A DNA stretch of 64,000 bases from Pseudogracilibacillus sp037072025. Lineage in GTDB: Bacteria; Bacillota; Bacilli; Bacillales; Amphibacillaceae. Positions 26,638 through 33,949 of the stretch are shown in pieces. Position 1 is the stretch's first letter. Each line of letters begins with the position of its first letter. A program made the position numbers and the translations under genes. The notes under the pieces are model-generated. The model was not told where the DNA came from. It ran no database searches and saw only the letters and a list, made by a program, of their open reading frames with translations. Location: the NCBI RefSeq assembly GCF_037072025.1, contig NZ_JAXHDD010000004.1, forward strand, positions 1 to 64,000. The letters run 5' to 3'.

Positions 26638-26654
26638 GTGACTGCAAAGTGACT
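26638..26654 (-). promoter_or_regulatory. Direct repeat, putative response-regulator binding site
   Basis: Minus strand reads AGTCAC-TTTGC-AGTCAC, two 6-bp direct repeats with an 11-bp period, about one helical turn. It lies 45-60 bases upstream of the ATPase start, at the expected place for an OmpR-type activator site. The neighbouring cargo response regulator is the natural candidate. Confidence 0.45.
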
Positions 26655-26696
26655 CAATATAAATTCTGGAAGGAAATATGTTAAAAACGTTCAAGT

Positions 26697-26724
26697 CAAA
26701 AAAATGACAGACATAAAGTCTGCC
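26697..26724 (-). terminator. Terminator after the cargo histidine kinase
   Basis: On the minus strand GGCAGAC-TTTAT-GTCTGTC forms a 7-base stem (one mismatch) followed by ATTTTTTT. It lies 54 bases after the kinase stop and separates the two-component operon from the ABC-VanZ operon. Confidence 0.7.
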
Positions 26725-26777
26725 AAATATCAATTTAGTCTAATAGCTATTTTTAACATCAGTAAATTATAGGATTT

Positions 26778-27752
26778 CTATTTGTAAAATCTTAATTCAA
26801 AATAATTTGATTTCCTTTCCCTAAAATATAATAATTCTCCATTTTGTTTTTCCATAATTGATTTTGCCATAGGAAGTCCAATGCCAAATCCCTTCGTTTT
26901 AGGGTTCGGTTTATAAAACCTTGTATAGTTTTTCTGTAACCTTTTGTATGAAAGTCCTTCACTGAAATCTCTCACAAGTATACTATGATAAATAGTTGAT
27001 ATTTTAAATTCTACTTCAACACCTTTTTCGCTCGAAGCCTCTAAACCATTTTTAATGATGTTAAACACTGCCTCATATGTCCATTGCCTATCACGAAATA
27101 AAGTAAAATCATCACCTTTTATAATAATTGGTAAATCCTCTTTTGCAAAAAAAGATTCTAAACTTGTTTTAACATCGACAATCAATTCTTTTACACTAAA
27201 ATTTTCGTTCTTCATTGGTACGATACCAGAATCCAAAGACGCCATTTTAAGAAGAATATCTGTTAATTGATATAATCTATTCACATCATTTCTTATATAT
27301 AGTGCATATTCTTTTACATTAGCTGGTTCTCCATCTATTAAATCCAACATAAGCAATATTCCTGTAAGGGGTGTTTTGATTTGATGAGCAATATCCTCTG
27401 TGTATGTCTTTAAGATATCTCTATTTTTTGTTGCTTCTGTAGCTGATTGTCTTTTTTCAAGAACGGTTTTTATAATTTCATCTCTTAATCGCCCAAATTC
27501 ATCATCAACAATTTCATAGTTATTTATATCTGAGTCTAGTGTATTTATTAATTCGAAAACACTGTGAATTTTTTTATTTATCATTTGTTTCTGCTTAATG
27601 TCATATAATTTGATTAACAAAAATAAAACTATATTCACAATGAGAAGACCAAACGCAGTGACAACATCGAATCTCGGGCTGATAAAAACAACAAACATAG
27701 ACAGAATAAAATTAGAAACAACAATTCCTAAAAATATTTTATTATTCTTCAT
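26778..27752 (-). CDS. Histidine kinase, intramembrane-sensing (BceS-like)
   Basis: 324 residues. Two closely spaced membrane spans (about 6-24 and 31-48) leave almost no external sensor. A dimerization helix contains the H-box YTEDIAHQIKTPLTGILLML with His123. HATPase motifs: NIIKNGLEAS (N-box), VRDFSEGLSYKR (G1-like) and GFGIGLPMAKSIME (G2). Kinases of this form usually sense through a partner BceAB-type transporter, which fits the neighbouring cassette. The start overlaps the regulator stop by four bases. Confidence 0.88.
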   Translation of the reverse strand: MKNNKIFLGIVVSNFILSMFVVFISPRFDVVTAFGLLIVNIVLFLLIKLYDIKQKQMINKKIHSVFELINTLDSDINNYEIVDDEFGRLRDEIIKTVLEKRQSATEATKNRDILKTYTEDIAHQIKTPLTGILLMLDLIDGEPANVKEYALYIRNDVNRLYQLTDILLKMASLDSGIVPMKNENFSVKELIVDVKTSLESFFAKEDLPIIIKGDDFTLFRDRQWTYEAVFNIIKNGLEASSEKGVEVEFKISTIYHSILVRDFSEGLSYKRLQKNYTRFYKPNPKTKGFGIGLPMAKSIMEKQNGELLYFRERKSNYFELRFYK

Positions 27753-28414
27753 GTATCCTCACTTTCCCACATATATCCAATCCCGCGTACAGTCTTAATC
27801 ATATCTCCGTAAGCTCCTAATTTGTTTCGTAATCGTTTTATTGTTACTGTCAATGTATTGTCGTTGATCTCATACAGATTATATCCCCATACAGAATCAA
27901 TAAAATGTTCTCTAGTAATATTGAGTCCTTTATTAAGGAGAAATATTTCAAGTACATCAAACTCTTGCCTATTTAATTCAACATTTTTACTATCAATTCT
28001 TGCTGTTTTAGACTCAATATCTAGAACTAGTTCTTTATAGGTAAGATTTTCCCCATTTTGAAACTTCCTCTTAAATATATTATCAATTCTTGCCTTTAAA
28101 ATTGGTAATGAAAATGGTTTTGTGACATATTCATCAGCCCCATAATCAAATCCCTTTAAGATGTTTTCTTCACTATCTCTAACTGTCAGCATTACAACTG
28201 GTATATCATAATATTCTCGTATATATTTAAGAAAATCAAAACCTGAACCATCAGGGAGATTTACATCTAAAATTGCTAAATCATAGTCATGAATGTCTAC
28301 ATTAGAAATTGCTTTTAATGAATCAAAGATATCCGTTATTATTTCAAAGCGTTTCATATAAGATTGAATAGCAAAAGCAATCGTATTGTCATCTTCGAGT
28401 ATTAATATTTTCAC
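27749..28414 (-). CDS. OmpR-family response regulator (BceR/VirR-like)
   Basis: 221 residues. The receiver has D8-D9, phospho-acceptor Asp50 (LAILDVNLPDGSGF) and Lys99 (YVTKPFSLP). The winged helix has VELNRQEFDVLEIFLLN and LTVTIKRLRNKLGAYGDMIK. It is transcribed with the kinase and probably activates the divergent-downstream ABC-VanZ operon. The leading gene upstream is a small HTH protein with a 35-base gap, likely in the same transcript. Confidence 0.88.
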   Translation of the reverse strand: MKILILEDDNTIAFAIQSYMKRFEIITDIFDSLKAISNVDIHDYDLAILDVNLPDGSGFDFLKYIREYYDIPVVMLTVRDSEENILKGFDYGADEYVTKPFSLPILKARIDNIFKRKFQNGENLTYKELVLDIESKTARIDSKNVELNRQEFDVLEIFLLNKGLNITREHFIDSVWGYNLYEINDNTLTVTIKRLRNKLGAYGDMIKTVRGIGYMWESEDT

Positions 28415-28448
28415 ATCTTAACAACTCCTTTATTTTCGTTAAAGTTCA

Positions 28449-28643
28449 TTATTTTTGGTTTTTTCTCAAATCATCTTGTTCTTTTAATCTTGCATCTGTA
28501 GGTTTTTCAGCATTTTTTGGTATTGCCCATACACGACTAAAACGCATTACTCCAGGAATTCGATTTTCTTGACATAATTTTTGAACCCGACGCTCAGAAA
28601 TATTCCATTTTTTTGCTGCTTCTTTTATTGAAATATAGTCCAT
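28449..28643 (-). CDS. Small helix-turn-helix (excisionase-like) protein
   Basis: 64 residues: MDYISIKEAAKKWNISERRV then QKLCQENRIPGVMRFSRVWA, a winged-helix MerR/Xis-like fold, with a charged tail (TDARLKEQDDLRKNQK). It could be a regulator of the cargo cluster or a relic recombination directionality factor. GGAGAGA lies before the ATG. The palindrome CGTTTAAACG (28674-28683) lies in its promoter region, shared with the divergent DUF998 gene. Confidence 0.75.
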   Translation of the reverse strand: MDYISIKEAAKKWNISERRVQKLCQENRIPGVMRFSRVWAIPKNAEKPTDARLKEQDDLRKNQK

Positions 28644-28673
28644 ATAATCTCTCCTTATATATTCTATTATATA

Positions 28674-28683
28674 CGTTTAAACG
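28674..28683. promoter_or_regulatory. Palindrome in divergent cargo promoter region
   Basis: CGTTTAAACG is a perfect 10-bp palindrome between the divergent HTH gene (28643) and the DUF998 gene (28760). It may be the operator of the small HTH protein; there is no direct proof. Confidence 0.3.
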
Positions 28684-28759
28684 AATAATATCAAAATAGC
28701 TAATAATCTCTTGTTTTACTATGAAAATGATATAATTGATAATAACAGGAGGGATTGTA

Positions 28760-29383
28760 ATGAAAAAAACATTGATTAATTATTTGGGATTATTGAGTGT
28801 AGTCAGTTTGATTTCATATACGATGGCAGTTTTATTTGCACCACTTGCTTACCCCGACTATAATTGGCAAGCACAAGCTGTCAGTGACTTAAGTGCCAGT
28901 GACGCTCCTTCCTTAACTTTATGGAATCAATTAGCTAGCTTGTATGGTATTTGTGGAGTGGTCAGTATTACATTAGTTTGTGTGTATATGCAAGGAAAAT
29001 TAAATCGAAAACTACGTATAGGGATTTACCTCTTTGCACTGATGTTATGGATTTCCAATGTTGGTTATACAATGTTTCCACTGTCTTCAAGTGGAAATGC
29101 TGGGACAATGCAAGATATTATTCACATCTACGTGATTACAGTAGTCGTTGTCTTATTATCCATTATTTCATTGTTATTTATTATTGTTGGCGGAATTAAA
29201 ACGAGTAACTATAAACGACTTTCAATGTTTGCTCTACTATCGTTACTGCTAATGTTTATCGGAGCTCTTGGGACAGGTCTTGCTCCTGCTGAATATTTTG
29301 GGATTCCAGAAAGATTCAGTGTTTTTTCTGTGACTATTTTTAACGCTATTTTAGGTGTATATCTATATCTAGGTTTTGAATAA
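28760..29383 (+). CDS. DUF998 membrane protein
   Basis: 207 residues starting MKKTLINYLGLLSVVSLISY; AGGAGGGATTGTA gives ideal spacing to this ATG, so the longer frame from 28736 is rejected. About six spans. The N-terminal motif PLAYPDYNWQAQAVSDLSAS is the hallmark of DUF998, and a later MFPLSSSG also fits. The family has no settled function. It is the only cargo gene on the plus strand and is divergent from the HTH-regulator-kinase operon, ending in a terminator shared with the conjugation genes. Confidence 0.8.
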   Translation: MKKTLINYLGLLSVVSLISYTMAVLFAPLAYPDYNWQAQAVSDLSASDAPSLTLWNQLASLYGICGVVSITLVCVYMQGKLNRKLRIGIYLFALMLWISNVGYTMFPLSSSGNAGTMQDIIHIYVITVVVVLLSIISLLFIIVGGIKTSNYKRLSMFALLSLLLMFIGALGTGLAPAEYFGIPERFSVFSVTIFNAILGVYLYLGFE

Positions 29384-29454
29384 ATCTATTTAATATAATA
29401 TTCCTGTGAAACGAATGATTACTAGATAAAAGAGCCAATTCAATACGGAAATAG

Positions 29455-29486
29455 AAAGGCTTGCCATTATGAACAAGCCTTTTCAT
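29455..29486. terminator. Bidirectional terminator between cargo and conjugation module
   Basis: AAAGGCTTG (29455-29463) pairs with CAAGCCTTT (29474-29482), followed by a T-rich stretch on the plus strand. It serves the DUF998 gene and probably the converging orf13 transcript. Confidence 0.65.
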
Positions 29487-29488
29487 TT

Positions 29489-30427
29489 TTATTTGACAAT
29501 CTTCCAATTTTCCTGCTTTTCTAATATCAGTTCAAATTGTGATATTTGTGTCGCTTTTGTCTCTTGGTCTAAATATTTCACAGCCACATTCACTATAACT
29601 TGGTTATCTTTTCTGGTATAGATAGGGTTCACCAATTCTTCAAAAACATATTCTTTATTAATCACAGGTAACGCATGATTACTTACATAGTAAGTCAATT
29701 CTTTTTCTGTGGCAGTAGGGTAGAGCTGGAAGAACGTTTCTAAAAAACTATTAAGTTCATCTGTCATTTCCGTATCAATCATACCGTCGATTTCTAGCTG
29801 TTTTGGTTGGTAATCCGATTTTTCTGGTTTCTTACTCATTGTTGGATTTTTGATAATGACCATATTCTCTGTCTCATCTACATGGACAACCACATGGAAG
29901 CTGGAAGATACAGTCTCCTTGTCTTTGTCTTCGGTAATAACTTGTTCAACGGAAAACAGTACCTCAAAGTCGTTCTCATTGACTTGGGAAACCTGCCACA
30001 CTTGTATATCGTTTACACTAGAACTAGTGGGAATATCCTTACGAATCATGTCTTCATTTAACATCTGCAATTCTTCGGTCACATAATGGGTCAATTTTTT
30101 ATTTCGTTTATCAATAGCTTCTTGGGATTGTTGCCATGAAAAGTAATCTTTCGCAAAGGATTTTACAAAACTTTCCACTTGATTGGTATCCACCATTTGT
30201 TGTTCAATGATTTTGGTTTCATGGACAGTGTGGGTGTCAATGGCGGTAAAATTTTTATAGATTCCAAACCCGACACTGCCAAGCAATAGTAGCCATAAGA
30301 CAAAGGTTAGTTTCTTATGCGTGCCAACTTTAATCGTAGGAATCTTTCGTTGCTTTCTAGTTTTTTTAGACTTTTTAGGTTTCTCTGTTTTTTCTTTTCG
30401 TTCAATTTTAATAATCATTTGATTCAT
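29489..30427 (-). CDS. orf13: Conjugation protein TcpC (Tn916 Orf13)
   Basis: 312 residues: a very basic cytoplasmic head (IKIERKEKTEKPKKSKKTRK), one membrane span near 42-60 (LTFVLWLLLLGSVGFGIYKN), and two NTF2-like external domains ending in KYLDQETKATQISQFELILE. TcpC is a bitopic component of the mating-pair channel in Tn916/pCW3-type systems. It is the last gene of the transfer operon. A fossil of a different TcpC gene lies outside the element at 53733. Confidence 0.92.
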   Translation of the reverse strand: MNQMIIKIERKEKTEKPKKSKKTRKQRKIPTIKVGTHKKLTFVLWLLLLGSVGFGIYKNFTAIDTHTVHETKIIEQQMVDTNQVESFVKSFAKDYFSWQQSQEAIDKRNKKLTHYVTEELQMLNEDMIRKDIPTSSSVNDIQVWQVSQVNENDFEVLFSVEQVITEDKDKETVSSSFHVVVHVDETENMVIIKNPTMSKKPEKSDYQPKQLEIDGMIDTEMTDELNSFLETFFQLYPTATEKELTYYVSNHALPVINKEYVFEELVNPIYTRKDNQVIVNVAVKYLDQETKATQISQFELILEKQENWKIVK

Positions 30428-30433
30428 TCCTTT

Positions 30434-31456
30434 CTAGTGATGGATAACACGTCCAGCCCCAATAAGGTGGCTTTGCCAATAGCTGTTATTGAGGTCTGCA
30501 TAACCAATTGGGTCACCTGCATGGAACATTCGGTTATTGCCGACATAAATTCCAACATGGGTCACATACGTACCTGCATTATAGGTCGAGTGAAAGAAGA
30601 TAAGGTCGCCTGCTTGGGCTTCCTCCATAGAAATTTCTTGCGTAGCGTCATACTGATCTTGGGCGACACGTGGGAGGGTAATGCCTGCTTTGTCATACAC
30701 CCATTGTATTAAGCCACTGCAATCAAAGGAGGTAGTAGGTGACGCCCCTCCAAAGACGTATGGAAACCCTTCGTATTTCAAGGCTTCGTCCATGATGACT
30801 TGTACCATTTCATCATCAAACTCTGTTGGGGAAGTAGTGGTTAGGTACTGCGAAACCAATTGAACATAAAATTGATTCCCATAGCTGTATCGCCAACCAC
30901 CATTTACAGGAATGGCTATCGGATTGGGATAGTCTGCTTTTTTGCCACCTGACTTCTCTCTGGAAAACTGTTCAGCTAATTCATAGGTATATGTCTTCCC
31001 ATGATTCCCCACATAATTTAAAAAGCCCCCGCCGTAATTGTATGATTGGATAACGGAGTCGATATCAACGCCTTGTTGTTCCGCACTGGTTAATAATTCA
31101 CTGAAATATTTAACCCCTTGTTTGATAGATTCTTCTGTACTCAAACTGTTGGGCGGTAAGCCCAAAGACTCGGAACTTTGCATAACATCTTCTGCTGTAC
31201 CGCCAGATTCCACTTGTATAATGGCTAAGATATAAGAAACATAGTCTTCTATGCCATATTCCTTACAATATTTTTCAACTAGCGGGCGATGTGCCAATAC
31301 TTCTTGCGAAACGGTCACACCGCCTTGTGGAATAGAAGAATCATTGTTGCTTCCACCACTGTCCGTATCATCTGCGAAGAAAATGACCATAAACAATAAG
31401 AGAAAAAAGAAGAGAGAGAAGACCACACTACAAATCACTGTTATTTTTAGCTTCAT
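30434..31456 (-). CDS. orf14: Bifunctional peptidoglycan hydrolase (Tn916 Orf14)
   Basis: 340 residues. One N-terminal membrane span (about 4-27), a lysozyme-like transglycosylase domain near 50-190 (EKYCKEYGIEDYVSYILAII, VQVESGG) and a C-terminal NlpC/P60 domain with catalytic Cys in TTSFDCSGLIQWVYDKAG and His in YVTHVGIYVGNN. It opens the wall for the conjugation channel. The start overlaps orf15 by four bases, and orf13 follows after six. Confidence 0.93.
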   Translation of the reverse strand: MKLKITVICSVVFSLFFFLLLFMVIFFADDTDSGGSNNDSSIPQGGVTVSQEVLAHRPLVEKYCKEYGIEDYVSYILAIIQVESGGTAEDVMQSSESLGLPPNSLSTEESIKQGVKYFSELLTSAEQQGVDIDSVIQSYNYGGGFLNYVGNHGKTYTYELAEQFSREKSGGKKADYPNPIAIPVNGGWRYSYGNQFYVQLVSQYLTTTSPTEFDDEMVQVIMDEALKYEGFPYVFGGASPTTSFDCSGLIQWVYDKAGITLPRVAQDQYDATQEISMEEAQAGDLIFFHSTYNAGTYVTHVGIYVGNNRMFHAGDPIGYADLNNSYWQSHLIGAGRVIHH

Positions 31457-33582
31457 GTTTGTTGACCTCTCTTATCCGTTCTTTTATTAAACTTCCTCTG
31501 GTTCAATTGGTTTTGTACTGGCTTTTTAGTTGGTGGGGTGGGTGTCTTTTCTTTTTGTTCTTTTTTCAATGGTCGTTGGGTACGTATCACAGGTAGTTGT
31601 TGCTGATTTTTCGTTTTCTTTGAAGGATTGGTTTGTTTCAACGGTTGCTGATGAGTTTCACGTTCAGAGTTTTGTGATAAAATAGGCGTGACGATTTGCT
31701 GACGTTTATTCAAATTTTGCTGTTTTTTCTGAACAGGAGATGATGGTTTTTCTTTTCCTTTTCGTCTTTTTTCTTTTGCTTTATCCAGTTCCAAACGCTT
31801 TTGAGCAATGTTCTTTCGTTTTTGCTCCTGCTGATTCATACGCAGTTGTTTGCGTTGAGCTTTGGTATCTGCCATCGATTGTTTAAAGTCTGTTACATTA
31901 TGAGTGACATTCTCTTTTCCTTGATGAAGGGCATATCTGACATGGGTTGGTGTCGCCTGTATCTGTTGTTTTGCCTGCTTCCCTTTATCGACAATGCGAT
32001 TTTTCGTGTCCAATACATGGGCTGTCTTTTCACCTAATCGTTGCCCGATACCGCCTTGTTGCTTTTTCTCATTGGAAAGTGCTATTTCTTTCTTTGGTGT
32101 AGTCCGTTCATTTTGACGAGTATGGTTGGCTTTATTGGTTTGATTCTGCTTTGTTGTCATTGTTTTTTGTTTCGTTGACCCTGCTTTTCCACGGAAAATC
32201 TTACTCATACTGCGTTGAAATCTTCTGGTTTGCCGATTCATCATTTGACGAGGTCTGCGAAAGACTTGTCTGCCCATGTTTTGAGAATCGTTGCTTTGTA
32301 AAGAGAACAGGCTCATTAAATCGCCCAGTTTAAAATAAATCCCTGCAAAGGTCACAATTTGTAAAAACATAATCATGAAGAAGGGAGAACTGGCTGACAG
32401 GGAATAAAGCATAGTGGAAATACTAAAGGCAACGGTAATAATCAAGGTAATACCTGCCCTTGTCATAATCACATTAAATAACTTGGTAATGGCTCGCCTA
32501 CCCATGCCATCAAAGTTAGGCAACATACTTAAAAGAAAGCTAATTGGTAAAAACATAGCGAAAATAATAAACAACACTTGCGAAAAGATCATGATTCCTG
32601 TTAAGAGAAAGACAAAAATCGAGATACCAATATTAAACACAAACAAAAAGAAGACTGTTCCTAATCTGGAAATGGTCTTCGGCAAGGTTAAATAGGTATT
32701 CTCATAGTCTTCAATTTCTTCAATCACTACATTTTCTCTATCTTCGCCATTGTTGGCGTCTGGGCTAGTAGATAACAGTTTTTCCACTCGGTCTTCCCCT
32801 AACGCTTCTACATCCGTTGAACCATATTGAAGCAACAGCCACGGTTGCTTGACTTGAACGGAAAATAAGCTGTCACGAATCATGTCCACACTGTCTTTGC
32901 CTTGACTATCCGTGTTGGGAAGTACAATTTTTGTACCAATATCCAAGCTGGCAGTGCTGACGTCTTTAGAAAAATCATTAATTTTCCCAATATAATCGGG
33001 AGCATAGGCAATAAAGGAAGCTGATAGGATAAACACCACAACAAAGTTTAAAATAGCTCGTATCGCTTTGGTTGTTTCTCGTTTAATCAGTCCTGTATAA
33101 GCAACATAGATTCCAACAATCAGGATAAAAAGAAGCAAGAAGCCCACATAAAATCCTGAACTGGAAAAGCCACTCGGTGTAATGCCTGCAATGGTTTGCA
33201 TGTTTTCGCCGATAGCTTGGGACGTTTGACTAATGAAATCTAAGGCATAAGCTTCTTTCACCAAATAACCTGTAGCATTGGAGAGATACAGTGAGATTGT
33301 CCAAATGAAATTGGTAATGGCATACAGTCCATACATGACCGATTGCCCAATCCCATCACTCCAATTCCACGGAAGCCATCCCCAGCTATTATCCACATAA
33401 TAATCAAGCTGATAATGATTTAAACTGTACTTGGAGTATTCATTGCTAGTATTAATGGTTTCATCCACTAACCCTGTGGCTTGTACTGCATTGCCAATTA
33501 TGCCTAACAACAGAAAAATAACGCTCACACAAAGGAGTGTTATCCAACTATAGCGAAGGACTTTCTTTTGTTTCTGTGTCAT
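31453..33582 (-). CDS. orf15: Conjugation membrane protein TcpH-like (Tn916 Orf15)
   Basis: 709 residues. The first 430 residues contain several membrane spans (starting ITLLCVSVIFLLLGIIGNAV; others near 95, 145-165, 178-198 and 310-400). The remaining 270 residues are strongly basic and rich in Gln/Lys (for example QQKRKNIAQKRLELDKAKEK), probably cytoplasmic. This VirB6-like protein is the channel scaffold of Tn916-type transfer. It overlaps orf16 and orf14 by four bases each. Confidence 0.92.
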   Translation of the reverse strand: MTQKQKKVLRYSWITLLCVSVIFLLLGIIGNAVQATGLVDETINTSNEYSKYSLNHYQLDYYVDNSWGWLPWNWSDGIGQSVMYGLYAITNFIWTISLYLSNATGYLVKEAYALDFISQTSQAIGENMQTIAGITPSGFSSSGFYVGFLLLFILIVGIYVAYTGLIKRETTKAIRAILNFVVVFILSASFIAYAPDYIGKINDFSKDVSTASLDIGTKIVLPNTDSQGKDSVDMIRDSLFSVQVKQPWLLLQYGSTDVEALGEDRVEKLLSTSPDANNGEDRENVVIEEIEDYENTYLTLPKTISRLGTVFFLFVFNIGISIFVFLLTGIMIFSQVLFIIFAMFLPISFLLSMLPNFDGMGRRAITKLFNVIMTRAGITLIITVAFSISTMLYSLSASSPFFMIMFLQIVTFAGIYFKLGDLMSLFSLQSNDSQNMGRQVFRRPRQMMNRQTRRFQRSMSKIFRGKAGSTKQKTMTTKQNQTNKANHTRQNERTTPKKEIALSNEKKQQGGIGQRLGEKTAHVLDTKNRIVDKGKQAKQQIQATPTHVRYALHQGKENVTHNVTDFKQSMADTKAQRKQLRMNQQEQKRKNIAQKRLELDKAKEKRRKGKEKPSSPVQKKQQNLNKRQQIVTPILSQNSERETHQQPLKQTNPSKKTKNQQQLPVIRTQRPLKKEQKEKTPTPPTKKPVQNQLNQRKFNKRTDKRGQQT

Positions 33583-33949
33583 GCTTCCACCTCATTTCGC
33601 ACAGGTGGTCTGGTATCAAAGGCATGTAACAATTCCTCGAAAATCGGGTGGAATTGCATAACGCCTACACGACCATAAATATCTGACATTAAGCATTGTC
33701 CATTTTCTAATTCACGCAAGCATTTCTGATTGTTTTCATCTTCCTTATCCACACCGAAAAATTCTAATGTCTTTTTGATTTCTACTAAGTCAGTAGAACG
33801 AAAGGCAAATTTTAAGCCAATGTTATTCTTCATCTTTTCATCTAGTAAATCGTCGGCGTTTTGGGTAACAAAATAGACTCCTGCATTCATGGCACGTCCA
33901 GCACGCACCAGCTTCATAGATAACGTCTTTCCTTGTGCCACTTGCAAAA
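33579..33949 (-). CDS. orf16: Conjugation ATPase orf16, 3' exon
   Basis: This is the second exon of the VirB4/TcpF-type ATPase gene. It begins FLQVAQGKTLSMKLVRAG after the intron and continues through NAGVYFVTQNADDLLDEKMK to the stop. Without splicing only an internal ATG at 33947 could initiate, which would give an inactive fragment. When joined to the 5' exon (2095 + 371 bases) the reading frame is continuous for 821 residues plus stop, in line with Tn916 Orf16. Confidence 0.88.

Noticed and set aside
22800..28414. VanZ plus two-component system as a vancomycin resistance (van) cluster
   Set aside because: There are no vanH, vanA or vanX-type ligase and dipeptidase genes. The kinase and regulator are of the Bce/VirR type, so only a teicoplanin- or peptide-type role is plausible.
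28449..28643. Second excisionase of the ICE
   Set aside because: The fold is Xis-like, but the true Tn916 xis is next to int. This gene belongs to the cargo and is better called a small HTH regulator.
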